Shown in pieces: positions 33,869-42,942 of a stretch of 64,000 nt of DNA (its first letter is position 1; every line of letters starts with the position of its first letter). Source of the stretch: Microbacterium sp. H1-D42 (lineage in GTDB: Bacteria; Actinomycetota; Actinomycetes; Actinomycetales; Microbacteriaceae); NCBI RefSeq assembly GCF_022637555.1, contig NZ_CP093342.1:1240001-1304000 (forward strand), read 5' to 3'. A program made the translations under genes and the position numbers. The notes under the pieces are model-generated. The model did no database searches. It was not told the origin of the DNA and was given only the letters and a program-made list of their open reading frames with translations.

Positions 33869-34615
33869 ATGAACGATTTCGCACAGTCACCTTCTCTGAT
33901 CCTGCTGCCTGCCGTGGACGTCGCGGGCGGAAAGGCGGTGCGACTCACCCAGGGCGAGGCGGGCACCGAGACCAACTACGGCGACCCTGTTGACGCGGCG
34001 GGTGAGTTCGTCGACGCCGGAGCGCAGTGGATCCACCTCGTCGATCTCGATGCGGCGTTCGGTCGCGGCAGCAATTCGGCGATCCTGCGCAAGGTCATCA
34101 AGCAGTACCGCGGAGTGAACGTCGAGGTCTCCGGTGGCATCCGCGACGACGCCAGCCTCGAGGCGGCCCTCGAGTCGGGCGCATCCCGCATCAACCTCGG
34201 CACCGCGGCCCTCGAGAACCCCGAGTGGGCGGCGGATGTGATCAGCCGCTACGGCGAGGCGATCGCCGTCGGACTCGATGTGCGCGGCACGACCCTCGCG
34301 GCTCGTGGCTGGACCGAAGAGGGCGGCGACATCTGGGAGGTGCTGGAGCGCCTCGAAGAGGCCGGCTGCAGCCGCTACGTCGTCACTGACGTCACCAAGG
34401 ACGGCACGCTGCGCGGCCCGAACCTCGACCTGCTGCGCGAGATCACCTCGCGCACGCCCAAGCCTGTGATCGCCTCCGGCGGCGTGGCCACGCTGGACGA
34501 CATCGCGGCGCTGCGCGAGCTGGTGCCGCTCGGCGTCGAGGGTGCCATCGTCGGCAAGGCGCTCTACGCCGGACAGTTCACGCTGGCCGAGGCACTGGAC
34601 GTTGCAGGGGACTGA
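33869..34615 (+). CDS. hisA: HisA / PriA phosphoribosyl isomerase
   Basis: A 248-residue (beta-alpha)8-barrel isomerase. It starts [17 protein letters not shown] and has the two phosphate-binding repeats near VSGGIRDD and ASGGV. The loop [21 protein letters not shown] is the form usual for actinobacterial PriA, which serves both histidine (HisA) and tryptophan (TrpF) synthesis. CAAGGAC precedes ATG 33869. The upstream gap contains TACTCT (33793-33798), a possible -10. Dual function is inferred, not shown. Confidence 0.92.
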   Translation: MNDFAQSPSLILLPAVDVAGGKAVRLTQGEAGTETNYGDPVDAAGEFVDAGAQWIHLVDLDAAFGRGSNSAILRKVIKQYRGVNVEVSGGIRDDASLEAALESGASRINLGTAALENPEWAADVISRYGEAIAVGLDVRGTTLAARGWTEEGGDIWEVLERLEEAGCSRYVVTDVTKDGTLRGPNLDLLREITSRTPKPVIASGGVATLDDIAALRELVPLGVEGAIVGKALYAGQFTLAEALDVAGD

Positions 34616-35405
34616 GGACATCAGCGCGCACGACGACGCCCACCACGCCAACACGGGCGACTCAGCCGGCGTCCCATGGGAGGGGCGCAGCTTCGAGCCG
34701 AACGCGAACGCTTCGGATGACGGCTCGGCCGACCCTGCCCTGCTGGCGGCGCTGCTGCGCTTCCGCGCCGGCGACGGGTCTCAGGCCGAGGTCGTCGAGG
34801 CGTTCCGCAGTGCCCGCGTACTGGTGCCGCTGGTCGCCGAGAAGGGCGATGAGGGCATCGGCCCCACCGGCTTGAAGGTCGACAAGACGCAGGAGCTGTC
34901 GATCGTCACGGTCGCAGCCCCGGACGGACGGCGAGTGCAGCCGGTGTTCTCGTCGGTCGACACGATGCGGCGATGGGATCCGCTGGCGCGCCCGATCCCG
35001 GTCGAAGCCGTGCGCGTGGCGCTGTCGGCGTCGAGCGAGGAGACCGACCTGATCGTGCTGGATCCGGCATCCGACACCGAGTTCGTGCTGCGTCGCCCTG
35101 CGGTGTGGGCGATCGCACAGGACCAGGCTTGGGAGCCGAGCTTCCTCTCGCCCGAGGTCTTCGCGGCGCTGCGCGAGAGCATCGCGCACGAGCTGGCCGT
35201 GATCGACGTGGTGGTCGCGGCGGGGGATTCGGATGCCCGCATGCGCGGTCCCGAGCTGATCGTCACTCTGGAGCTCATCGACGGCCTCGAGCGCGCGACG
35301 CTGGATGCTGTGCTCGCGCGCCTCGCGCAGCGCTGGTCGGCTGATGATCGCATGGCCGTGCTCGTGGACTCGCTGACCGTGAAGCTCACCCGCTCCGAGG
35401 GCTGA
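34602..35405 (+). CDS. SseB-family protein
   Basis: A 267-residue protein. Its first 60 residues are polar and probably disordered. The rest ([30 protein letters not shown]... [25 protein letters not shown]) is the SseB N-terminal domain that commonly follows hisA/priA in actinobacteria. The biochemical role is unknown. No ATG or GTG is placed sensibly; TTG 34602, overlapping the end of hisA by 14 nt, is the best start and fits translational coupling. The start is uncertain; the family call is fairly safe. Confidence 0.75.
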   Translation: MQGTEDISAHDDAHHANTGDSAGVPWEGRSFEPNANASDDGSADPALLAALLRFRAGDGSQAEVVEAFRSARVLVPLVAEKGDEGIGPTGLKVDKTQELSIVTVAAPDGRRVQPVFSSVDTMRRWDPLARPIPVEAVRVALSASSEETDLIVLDPASDTEFVLRRPAVWAIAQDQAWEPSFLSPEVFAALRESIAHELAVIDVVVAAGDSDARMRGPELIVTLELIDGLERATLDAVLARLAQRWSADDRMAVLVDSLTVKLTRSEG

Positions 35406-35438
35406 TCGCCCCGCACTTCACGCACGTCACGGGCCAGA

Positions 35439-35444
35439 TAGGGT
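35439..35444 (+). promoter_or_regulatory. -10 box TAGGGT of the lipoprotein gene (leaderless)
   Basis: TAGGGT ends 6 nt before ATG 35451. Confidence 0.5.
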
Positions 35445-35450
35445 CGGGGC

Positions 35451-35867
35451 ATGCGCAGATTCGTCGCGGTGCTCGGACTCGCTGCTGCGGGGATGCTGGT
35501 GACGTCGTGCGGTGCGGATCCGATGATCGATGGCGACGTGTGCCCGGCGATCGGCTACATCACCGTCCTCGAGGTGGACGCCGGAGCGATTCCGGCTGCT
35601 GCCTGGGTGCAGCTCTGCGACGGGGCGGTCTGCTCGCCGGATCCCGGCAAGGCGACGGGGACCGCCGAGCAGATCGGGGCCGTCGAACGGAACGGCGTCT
35701 GGACGTTCTCATTCCACGGACGTGCACCGGTCGAGACCGCGAACATCCGCGTCACGGACGATAGGGGTGCGCTCCTCGACGAATCGGAGCACGACATCGA
35801 CTGGATCCACTCCACGGCCCGCTGCGGCGGCCCGTCGACCGCGGATCCCGTGGTGCTGACCCCCTAG
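35451..35867 (+). CDS. small lipoprotein of unknown function
   Basis: A 138-residue exported protein. The N-terminus MRRFVAVLGLAAAGMLVTSC is a lipoprotein signal peptide with the acylated cysteine at position 20. The mature part has four further cysteines (DVCPAIGY, LCDGAVC and ARCGG), which could form two disulfides, and reads like a small beta-rich domain. No family was recognised. The stop codon TAG is also the first three bases of the -10 box of the next gene. Confidence 0.75.
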   Translation: MRRFVAVLGLAAAGMLVTSCGADPMIDGDVCPAIGYITVLEVDAGAIPAAAWVQLCDGAVCSPDPGKATGTAEQIGAVERNGVWTFSFHGRAPVETANIRVTDDRGALLDESEHDIDWIHSTARCGGPSTADPVVLTP

Positions 35868-35870
35868 GCT
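35865..35870 (+). promoter_or_regulatory. -10 box TAGGCT of the DUF3626 gene (leaderless)
   Basis: TAGGCT ends 6 nt before ATG 35877 and its TAG is the stop codon of the preceding lipoprotein gene. Confidence 0.5.
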
Positions 35871-35876
35871 CGAGGG

Positions 35877-36629
35877 ATGCTGCCGTCGGTCGCGCTCCAC
35901 TTCCATCCGGATTGGCCCTTCCAGGATCGGACGGTCATCGAGGCGATGGCGGATGCCGGCCGATATCGCTCGCAGTTCGAGACAGGCACCTCGAACGGGG
36001 GCCTGACCGCGCAGGCGGGCGGCGATCGCTGGCAGTGGGAGAGTCGTCTTTTCGGTGGGCGGTACGACGGCGGCCCGAAAGCGGAGCGACCGCTGTACGG
36101 GGCGCTCCGGCTGGATGACCCGTACGGTCCTGCGACGCGGTTCGGGTCAGCGCATCTGCGGCTTCGTCCCGAAGTCACCGCTCGCACGACGTTCTGCTAT
36201 CCGGACTCGGTGTTCGAGCCGGACGGTGTCGTCGAGATCGTCGGCGCGGACGCGCTCGTGGAGCGGATGCTGGCTGACCGATTCGATCTGCTGGACCGCT
36301 ACGTCGAGGCGCACGTGCACGGAGGCATCCGCTTCGCGGAGGATATCGACGCCATCGTGCTTGACCCGTGCTTCGCAGGCACGTCCATCGAGCGAGCAGC
36401 TGCACGGCTGGGCTGCGCAGTCGAGTTCCACCCCGGGTTCCGGGTCGTCACGGAGCTGCTGGATGACGACTATCGGGGTGTCGCGCCTGCCGAGCTGGCG
36501 CGATCATTGGCATCCGATCTCGCGCCCGACGTGATCGGCGAGGCCGCGCGCTCAGCACGGCACGATCCTCAGACTCTCAAACGGGTCTGGCACCTGCTGG
36601 CGCGCTTCGGCCGCGTGATCGACGCCTAG
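35877..36629 (+). CDS. DUF3626 family protein
   Basis: A 250-residue protein that I place in DUF3626 from VALHFHPDWP near the start and the block RPLYGALRLDDPYGPATRFGSAHLRLRPEV followed by RTTFCYPDS. Histidines and acidic residues in these blocks look like a metal or active site, but the activity is unknown. No membrane segment or signal peptide is present. It is convergent with the DUF1844 gene, and the two stop codons share the bases CTAG (36626-36629). Confidence 0.78.
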   Translation: MLPSVALHFHPDWPFQDRTVIEAMADAGRYRSQFETGTSNGGLTAQAGGDRWQWESRLFGGRYDGGPKAERPLYGALRLDDPYGPATRFGSAHLRLRPEVTARTTFCYPDSVFEPDGVVEIVGADALVERMLADRFDLLDRYVEAHVHGGIRFAEDIDAIVLDPCFAGTSIERAAARLGCAVEFHPGFRVVTELLDDDYRGVAPAELARSLASDLAPDVIGEAARSARHDPQTLKRVWHLLARFGRVIDA

Positions 36630-37018
36630 TTGACCGGGCCGGTCCACTTCTCGCCTGGGCCCTTGCCGATCGGGTCGGGGATGGGGGAGGCCTCGCGGAA
36701 CGCGAGCTGCAGCGAACGCAGTCCGTCGCGCAGCGGGCTGGCGTGCGCGCTGCTGACCTCAGGGGCTCCGGCCGTGATGAGACCCGCCAGGGCGTTGATC
36801 AGCTTGCGCGCCTCGTCGAGGTCGAGCTGGTTCTCGGGGTCGTCGGCGAGTCCGAGCTTGACGGCGGCCGCGCTCATCAGATGAACGGCGGTCGTGGTGA
36901 TCACTTCGACGGCCGGCACATCGGCGATGTCGCGTGTCGCCGCGGTCGCGGCCTCTTCCTGCCGCGCCCAGTTCTCGTGGCGGTCGTCATGGCGGTGGTC
37001 GTCGGCAGGAATCGTCAC
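36626..37018 (-). CDS. DUF1844 family protein
   Basis: A 130-residue cytoplasmic protein with EVITTTAVHLMSAAAVKLGL and LDLDEARKLINALAGLI, the DUF1844 core, and polar, charged ends. The family is widely found next to infC in actinobacteria. Its role is unknown. The longer open frame reaches into the infC leader; GTG 37018 is the last in-frame start before the conserved part and lies just upstream of the divergent infC promoter. I regard the start as probable, not certain. Confidence 0.8.
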   Translation of the reverse strand: MTIPADDHRHDDRHENWARQEEAATAATRDIADVPAVEVITTTAVHLMSAAAVKLGLADDPENQLDLDEARKLINALAGLITAGAPEVSSAHASPLRDGLRSLQLAFREASPIPDPIGKGPGEKWTGPVN

Positions 37019-37035
37019 TTCGGCATGCTTTCTGT

Positions 37036-37260
37036 TAGACTTCTGCGGGCTCCGGAGTGTCATGCTCCGGAACGAAAGAGGATTCAATCCCACCCGCGCT
37101 TGCCGTTCAAGGCTACCGGGTTCTGCGCCCCGCCGGCTTCCGGTGGAATGGGTGCAACAAGCCGGTGCTTCCAATGCGTCGGCGGGTGGGGAGAACTCCG
37201 ACTTCGCTCGGGATGCCGACAGCATTCCGATGGCCGAAATCCACGTCTAAGGAGCTCCGC
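37036..37260 (+). promoter_or_regulatory. infC promoter and structured leader of about 210 nt
   Basis: TAGACT (37036-37041) is the likely -10 box. The leader holds nested complementary segments (for example CGCCCCGCCGGC against the later GTCGGCGGGTGGGG, and CCGGCTT against AAGCCGG). A six-codon ORF (MAEIHV, 37231-37251) ends inside the infC ribosome site AAGGAG. Leader control of the infC-rpmI-rplT operon is known in other bacteria; here it is inferred. Confidence 0.5.
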
Positions 37261-37881
<621 letters not shown>

Positions 37882-37953
37882 CGGCCCCCAGTCTCCCGCT
37901 CCCGAGCGGGTACCCACCGTCGCCCGCCAGGGCGCCACACGAAGGAAGAGAAG

Positions 37954-38151
37954 ATGCCGAAGCAGAAGACCCACTCGGGTGCGAAGAAGCGCTTCAAGAT
38001 CACCGGCAGCGGAAAGCTGAAGAAGCAGCAGGCCGGTATGCGCCACAACCTCGAGCACAAGTCGAGCCGTCGCACGCGCCGCCTGAACCAGGACCAGGTC
38101 CTCTCGAAGGCCGACACCAAGGTCGCCAACAAGCTTCTCGGCCGCGGCTGA
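37954..38151 (+). CDS. rpmI: 50S ribosomal protein bL35
   Basis: A 65-residue basic protein with the family N-terminus [25 protein letters not shown] and the motif SSRRTRRL. It is part of the large ribosomal subunit. AGGAAGAG precedes the ATG. The gene lies 72 nt after infC and 33 nt before rplT, the standard operon order. Confidence 0.97.
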   Translation: MPKQKTHSGAKKRFKITGSGKLKKQQAGMRHNLEHKSSRRTRRLNQDQVLSKADTKVANKLLGRG

Positions 38152-38184
38152 GCCCGACGCAAGCACGAATAGGAATACACGAAA

Positions 38185-38571
38185 ATGGCTAGAGTCAAGC
38201 GCGCGGTAAACGCGCACAAGAAGCGTCGCGTCATCCTGGAACGCGCCTCGGGTTACCGTGGCCAGCGTTCGCGCCTGTACCGCAAGGCGAAGGAGCAGGT
38301 CACCCACTCGCTCGTCTACGCGTACCGTGACCGTCGCAAGCGCAAGGGCGACTTCCGTCGTCTGTGGATCCAGCGCATCAACGCCGCTGCCCGCCAGAAC
38401 GGCATCACGTACAACCGCTTCATGCAGGGCCTCGGCCTCGCCGGCGTGCAGGTCGACCGCCGCATGCTCGCCGAGCTCGCCGTGACCGACGCCGGTGCGT
38501 TCGCGTCGCTGGTCGAGACCGCGAAGAAGGCTCTTCCCTCGGACGTCAACGCTCCGAAGGCCGCTGCCTGA
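38185..38571 (+). CDS. rplT: 50S ribosomal protein bL20
   Basis: A 128-residue basic protein of the large subunit that binds 23S rRNA early in assembly. It begins [15 protein letters not shown] and contains [36 protein letters not shown] and YNRFMQGL. It ends the infC-rpmI-rplT operon and is followed by a clear terminator. In many bacteria L20 represses its own operon through the leader. Confidence 0.97.
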   Translation: MARVKRAVNAHKKRRVILERASGYRGQRSRLYRKAKEQVTHSLVYAYRDRRKRKGDFRRLWIQRINAAARQNGITYNRFMQGLGLAGVQVDRRMLAELAVTDAGAFASLVETAKKALPSDVNAPKAAA

Positions 38572-38588
38572 TCTTCTGCTGATCACAG

Positions 38589-38620
38589 ACGGGCGTCTCC
38601 CTCCGGGGAGGCGCCCGTTT
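38589..38620 (+). terminator. terminator of the infC-rpmI-rplT operon
   Basis: A 13-bp stem with one G-U pair (arm starting ACGGGCG at 38589, returning GCGCCCGT to 38618) and a TCCG loop, followed by TT, lies 18 nt after rplT. Confidence 0.88.
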
Positions 38621-38650
38621 CGCGTTCCGGAAGCACGCGGGTGACGCCGA

Positions 38651-38656
38651 TAGACT
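38651..38656 (+). promoter_or_regulatory. -10 box TAGACT of the methyltransferase gene (leaderless)
   Basis: TAGACT ends 6 nt before the GTG start at 38663. Confidence 0.55.
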
Positions 38657-38662
38657 GACCTC

Positions 38663-39469
38663 GTGCTGGAGAATCCTCGCTCGCCCCGTGTCCGTGCCGT
38701 CGCCAAGCTGTCCAAGCGCAGCGCGAGGGTCGAGACCGGTCTGTTCCTGCTCGAAGGTCCCCAGGCGGTCCGTGAGGCGCTGCGGTATCTGCCGGAGGCC
38801 ATCGAAGAGCTGTACGCGACCCCCACGACGTGGGAGCGCTACGCCGACATCCGTGATTTCGCCGCCTCCGTCGACCTCGAGGTCGAGTTCGTGACGGAGG
38901 ACGTGCTCGCCGCGATGGCCGACACTGTCACCCCGCAGGGACTGATCGCCGTCGCCAGGCAGACGCCGACCGCGGTGAAGGACATCTTCGCGGCATCCCC
39001 CCGCCTCATCGCGATCTGCGAAGAGGTGCGCGACCCAGGCAACCTCGGCACGATCATCCGCGCCGCGGATGCGTCGGGGGCGGATGCTGTCGTGCTGACC
39101 GGCCGCACGGTCGATCCTTACAACCCCAAGGTGGTGCGCTCCACGACCGGATCGCTGTTCCACCTGCCGATCTCGGTCGGCGGCGACCTCGACGACGTCA
39201 TCACCCGTGCGCACGCGGCCGGACTCCAGGTGGTCGCCGCCGATGTGAAGGGTGACGACCTGCTGGCGGCGCGCGCAGAAGGTGCGCTCGCCCGCCCCAC
39301 CGCTTGGCTGTTCGGAAACGAGGCCAGGGGTCTCGAGCCCGAAGCGCTCGAGCTTGCCGACCGCGCGCTCAGGCTGCCGATCTTCGGGCGCGCAGAGTCG
39401 CTGAACCTCGCGACGGCCGCGAGCGTGTGCCTGTACGAGAGCGCATTCGCGCAGCGCGCCGACGCCTGA
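38663..39469 (+). CDS. TrmH/SpoU family RNA 2'-O-ribose methyltransferase
   Basis: A 268-residue SPOUT-fold methyltransferase. An N-terminal substrate-binding domain (about 1-95, with [11 protein letters not shown]) precedes the catalytic domain. The catalytic domain carries motif 1 ([26 protein letters not shown]), motif 2 (FGNEARGL) and motif 3 ([13 protein letters not shown]), which form the knot that binds S-adenosylmethionine. The target is probably 23S rRNA or tRNA but cannot be named. The gene often sits between rplT and pheS in actinobacteria; here the ABC operon intervenes. GTG start with a leaderless promoter. Confidence 0.9.
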   Translation: MLENPRSPRVRAVAKLSKRSARVETGLFLLEGPQAVREALRYLPEAIEELYATPTTWERYADIRDFAASVDLEVEFVTEDVLAAMADTVTPQGLIAVARQTPTAVKDIFAASPRLIAICEEVRDPGNLGTIIRAADASGADAVVLTGRTVDPYNPKVVRSTTGSLFHLPISVGGDLDDVITRAHAAGLQVVAADVKGDDLLAARAEGALARPTAWLFGNEARGLEPEALELADRALRLPIFGRAESLNLATAASVCLYESAFAQRADA

Positions 39470-39549
39470 GCCTGTGCCGTCGTCGGTCCGGCACGGTCAC
39501 GAATCGGTAAAGTCCCCGGCGCGCCCGCATGCCTGACGCCTGTCGGCTC

Positions 39550-39555
39550 TACAGT
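39550..39555 (+). promoter_or_regulatory. -10 box TACAGT of the glu-type ABC operon (leaderless)
   Basis: TACAGT ends 7 nt before ATG 39563 and should start the transcript of the four-gene import operon. Confidence 0.5.
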
Positions 39556-39562
39556 TGACGAC

Positions 39563-40312
39563 ATGGCAGAGAGCACTGACGCCCTCGTGGTGGTCGACAA
39601 CGTCCAGAAGCACTACGGAGATTTCCAGGCGCTGAAAGACATCAACCTCACCGTCAAGAAGGGTGAGGTCGTCGTCGTCATCGGGCCCTCCGGTTCCGGA
39701 AAGTCCACGCTCTGCCGCACGATCAATCGACTCGAGACGATCACGAGCGGCGAGATCCGCATCGACGGCAAGACACTGCCCGCTGAGGGCAAGGGGCTGG
39801 CCAACCTCCGTGCCGAGGTCGGCATGGTCTTCCAGTCCTTCAACCTCTTCGCCCATCTGACGATCCTTGAGAACGTCACTCTCGGCCCGATCAAGGTGCG
39901 TGGGCTGAAGAAGGCGGATGCTGAGAAGGAGGCCATGGCGCTCCTGGAGCGCGTGGGAGTCGCTCAGCAGGCATCCAAGCTCCCCGCTCAGCTCTCGGGC
40001 GGACAGCAGCAGCGCGTCGCCATCGCGCGTGCCCTCGCCATGCGCCCGAAGGTGATGCTCTTCGACGAGCCGACCAGCGCCCTTGACCCCGAGATGATCA
40101 ACGAGGTCCTCGATGTGATGGTCGGTCTCGCGAAAGAGGGCATGACGATGATCGTCGTCACGCACGAGATGGGCTTCGCACGCAAGGCAGCGAACCGCGT
40201 GGTCTTCATGGCCGACGGCCAGATCGTCGAAGAGGCGACCCCAGAGGAGTTCTTCACCAATCCGAAGAGCAACCGCGCCAAGGACTTCCTCTCGAAGCTC
40301 CTCACCCACTGA
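39563..40312 (+). CDS. gluA: polar amino-acid ABC importer, ATPase subunit (GluA-like)
   Basis: A 249-residue ATPase of the PAAT importer family. Walker A is [10 protein letters not shown], the Q-loop is [17 protein letters not shown], the signature [17 protein letters not shown] and Walker [16 protein letters not shown]. Gene order (ATPase, binding protein, two permeases) is the same as the Corynebacterium gluABCD glutamate system. Glutamate is the likely substrate, with other acidic or polar amino acids possible. It is the first gene of the operon. Confidence 0.9.
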   Translation: MAESTDALVVVDNVQKHYGDFQALKDINLTVKKGEVVVVIGPSGSGKSTLCRTINRLETITSGEIRIDGKTLPAEGKGLANLRAEVGMVFQSFNLFAHLTILENVTLGPIKVRGLKKADAEKEAMALLERVGVAQQASKLPAQLSGGQQQRVAIARALAMRPKVMLFDEPTSALDPEMINEVLDVMVGLAKEGMTMIVVTHEMGFARKAANRVVFMADGQIVEEATPEEFFTNPKSNRAKDFLSKLLTH

Positions 40313-40346
40313 TTTTCCCTTCCCACATCCCCAAAAGGAGACGAAC

Positions 40347-41258
40347 ATGCGACGTACACGCACACTGGCAGGCCTCGGCATCGCAACCGTGGCGCTGCTC
40401 GCACTGACCGCCTGCAACAGCGGCACCCCCTCCGACCCCGGCGGCGACGCCGGCGGTGATGACTCGAGCGGCTCGTCGACTCCGTGGACGGTCGCCAAGG
40501 ACGTCAAGCTCGACGGCAGCCCCACGTTCGATGCCATGAAGGAGCGCGACGGCGTGGTCATCGGCGTCAAGGAGGACCAGCCTGGTCTCGGCTACCTCGA
40601 CGTGACCACCGGTGAGCGCACTGGCTTCGACGTCGACATCGCCCGCTGGATCGCCGCATCGCTCGGTTTCGACGAGAAGCAGATCGAGTTCAAGCCGATC
40701 GCGTCGGCGAACCGCGAGCAGTCGATCGTGAACGGTGACATCGACTACTACGTCGGCACCTACTCGATCAATGACAAGCGCAAGGAGCAGATCGACTTCG
40801 CTGGTCCCTACTTCATCACCGGTCAGGGTCTTCTGGTCGCGAAGGACGCGCCTGAGGCCGACAAGCTCGAGGACTTCAACGGCAAGACCGTCTGCTCGGC
40901 CACCGGCTCCACGCCGATCCAGAACATCAAGGCGAACTTCCCCGAGATCAAGACGCAGGAGTACGACCTGTACTCGGCCTGTGTCGAGGACCTGATCAGC
41001 GGCAAGGTCGACGCGGTCACCACCGACCAGGCGATCCTGATCGGCTACGCGGCCCAGTACCCTGACGACGTCAAGGTGACCGGCGGTCTGTTCACCGAAG
41101 AGCGCTACGGCGTCGGCCTGCCCAAGGGCGATGACGCGCTGCGCGCCCACATCAACACCCTGTTCACCGACGGCGGCGACATCTGGCAGCAGATCTTCGA
41201 CAACAACCTCGGCGACTCGGGGATCAAGGTCGAGCAGCCCGCGGTCGACGCGTACTGA
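40347..41258 (+). CDS. gluB: amino-acid ABC importer, substrate-binding lipoprotein (GluB-like)
   Basis: A 303-residue extracellular binding protein anchored by lipid. The signal peptide ends in LLALTAC with Cys23, followed by a Gly/Ser/Asp linker. The SBP_bac_3 fold shows GYLDVTTGERTGFDVDIARWIA, the ligand-contact region with NREQSIVNGDIDYYVGTYSINDKRK and DFAGPYFITGQGLLV. Two cysteines (TVCSATGS and SACVEDL) may form a disulfide. AAAAGGAG precedes the ATG. Being separated from gluA by only 34 nt, it is in the same operon. Confidence 0.9.
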   Translation: MRRTRTLAGLGIATVALLALTACNSGTPSDPGGDAGGDDSSGSSTPWTVAKDVKLDGSPTFDAMKERDGVVIGVKEDQPGLGYLDVTTGERTGFDVDIARWIAASLGFDEKQIEFKPIASANREQSIVNGDIDYYVGTYSINDKRKEQIDFAGPYFITGQGLLVAKDAPEADKLEDFNGKTVCSATGSTPIQNIKANFPEIKTQEYDLYSACVEDLISGKVDAVTTDQAILIGYAAQYPDDVKVTGGLFTEERYGVGLPKGDDALRAHINTLFTDGGDIWQQIFDNNLGDSGIKVEQPAVDAY

Positions 41259-41326
41259 GTGACATGTGCGGGGGTGGGCGTCCGGCCTGCCCCCGCACCC
41301 ATCATCCGACGGAGGAATGAGACGAC

Positions 41327-41983
41327 GTGGACGTCATCTTCGGCAACCTCGACCTGTGGAGCGAGGCGCTCACCAACACGCTGATGGTCTTCGTGTTCGG
41401 CGGCATCATCGCACTGGTGCTCGGCATCATCGTCGGCGCCATGCGCGTCTCGCCGGTGCCCATCGCCCGTGCGGTCGGCACCGTCTACGTCAACCTCGTG
41501 CGCAACACCCCGCTCACGCTGGTCTTCTTCTTCTTCGTCTTCGGCTACCCCCAACTCGGGCTGCCGGACATGTCGAACACCGTCCTCGGCATCCTCGCGA
41601 TCGGCATCTACACCGCGACCTACGTCGCTGAGGTGCTGCGGGCCGGCATCAACACCGTGCCAGTCGGCCAGGCCGAGGCCGCCCGCGCGATCGGCCTGCC
41701 GTTCGGGCAGGTCATGACGCTGATCATCATGCCGCAGGCGTTCCGATCCGTCGTGCCTCCGATGATGAGCGTGTTCATCGCGCTGCTGAAGAACACGACG
41801 GTCGCCGCAGGCTTCGCGATCTCCGAGCTCGCGGCACTGCGCGCAACGATCAACGATGCCCCTGGCCGCCCAGGCAACCCGATGGAGGTCCTGCTCTGGG
41901 TCGCGGTCGTCTTCGTCGCCCTGGTGCTGCTGATGAGCTGGGGCCAGCGAACGCTCGAGAACAAGTGGAGGATCGCGCGATGA
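41327..41983 (+). CDS. gluC: amino-acid ABC importer, permease (GluC-like)
   Basis: A 218-residue inner-membrane permease with about five helices and the HisM-type coupling loop (EVLRAGINTVPVGQAEAARAIGLPFGQ) that contacts the ATPase. The start is GTG 41327 behind GGAGGAATGAGAC. Its stop overlaps the ATG of gluD. Together with gluD it forms the heterodimeric channel. Confidence 0.9.
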   Translation: MDVIFGNLDLWSEALTNTLMVFVFGGIIALVLGIIVGAMRVSPVPIARAVGTVYVNLVRNTPLTLVFFFFVFGYPQLGLPDMSNTVLGILAIGIYTATYVAEVLRAGINTVPVGQAEAARAIGLPFGQVMTLIIMPQAFRSVVPPMMSVFIALLKNTTVAAGFAISELAALRATINDAPGRPGNPMEVLLWVAVVFVALVLLMSWGQRTLENKWRIAR

Positions 41984-42900
41984 CTTCCGTCCTGTACGAC
42001 GTCCCAGGGCCCCGCGCGATCGCGCGCAACCGGATCCTCGCCGTGATCACCGTGGTGCTGGTCGTCGCCGTGATCGGCTTCATGGTCTACCGGCTGTGGG
42101 AGTCCGGCCAGTTCGAGGCCTCGAAGTGGCGCGTGTTCACCTTCACTGCCGTGTGGATGGGCATTCTCAAGGCACTGGGCAACACACTGGCCGCCTTCGC
42201 GCTGGCCGCCGTTCTCAGCATCGTGCTCGGTCTCGTGCTGGCCGTCGGTCGGCTCTCCGACCACGCCTGGGTGCGCATCCCCGTCACCTGGATCACCGAG
42301 TTGCTGCGCGCGATCCCCGTGCTCGTGCTGATGATGCTGCTGTACTACGGCCTGCCGGTCGTCGGGGTCAGGATGGATCCCTACTGGGCAGTCGTGCTCG
42401 CACTGATGGCGTACAACGGCTCTGTGCTCGCCGAGGTCTTCCGTGCCGGCATCGAGGCGCTGCCGAGCGGCCAGAAGGAGGCCGGCTACGCGATCGGTCT
42501 GCGCAAGAACGGCGTCATGCGCCTCATCCTCTTCCCGCAGGCGGTCCGCGCGATGCTGCCCGTCATCGTCGCCCAACTCGTGGTGACCATGAAGGACACC
42601 GCACTCGGCTTCATCATCACCTACCCAGAGCTGCTGTACTACGCCAAGCTGCTCAGCTCGCAGCAGGGCCGGCCGATCCTGCAGTCCGCTTTCGTCATCG
42701 GCGGCATCTACATCGTGATGTGTCTGATCCTGTCGGGCATCGCGAAGTGGATCGAGGTCAAGACCCGCCACTCCGCGAAGCTGACGGCCTACACGGCGGC
42801 CGGCGGCGAGGCAGATCCGAGGATCCACGAGGGCTCCACGGTCACCGAGGTGATCGCGGCGCAGAAGTCGCTAGGCAAGTTCGATTCCCAGGGGATGTGA
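41980..42900 (+). CDS. gluD: amino-acid ABC importer, permease (GluD-like)
   Basis: A 306-residue permease, longer than GluC because of an N-terminal cytoplasmic/helix segment and a C-terminal tail of about 50 residues (SAKLTAYTAAGGEADPRIHE...). The coupling loop reads EVFRAGIEALPSGQKEAGYAIGL. ATG 41980 overlaps the gluC stop (ATGA); a GTG at 41965 is also in frame. A perfect hairpin follows the stop at 42907-42926. Confidence 0.9.
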   Translation: MTSVLYDVPGPRAIARNRILAVITVVLVVAVIGFMVYRLWESGQFEASKWRVFTFTAVWMGILKALGNTLAAFALAAVLSIVLGLVLAVGRLSDHAWVRIPVTWITELLRAIPVLVLMMLLYYGLPVVGVRMDPYWAVVLALMAYNGSVLAEVFRAGIEALPSGQKEAGYAIGLRKNGVMRLILFPQAVRAMLPVIVAQLVVTMKDTALGFIITYPELLYYAKLLSSQQGRPILQSAFVIGGIYIVMCLILSGIAKWIEVKTRHSAKLTAYTAAGGEADPRIHEGSTVTEVIAAQKSLGKFDSQGM

Positions 42901-42906
42901 TCAGGC

Positions 42907-42926
42907 GGGGCGGGTCATCCCGCCCC
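42907..42926 (+). terminator. hairpin after the glu-type operon
   Basis: GGGGCGGG and CCCGCCCC are perfect 8-bp arms around TCAT. There is no T tract, and the hairpin ends 2 nt before the pheS -10 box, so it may end the ABC transcript. Confidence 0.6.
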
Positions 42927-42928
42927 GG

Positions 42929-42934
42929 TAGACT
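42929..42934 (+). promoter_or_regulatory. -10 box TAGACT of pheS (leaderless)
   Basis: TAGACT ends 8 nt before the GTG start of pheS. The short space leaves no room for a T-box or attenuator. Confidence 0.55.
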
Positions 42935-42942
42935 CTCATCTC

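Noticed and set aside
36626..36629. Shared CTAG stop codons of the DUF3626 and DUF1844 genes as a special signal
   Set aside because: A 4-bp tail-to-tail overlap of this kind arises easily by chance and needs no special function.
42901..42942. T-box or attenuator for pheS, and likewise for tyrS
   Set aside because: The -10 boxes lie 6-8 nt before the start codons, so there is no leader RNA to carry one.
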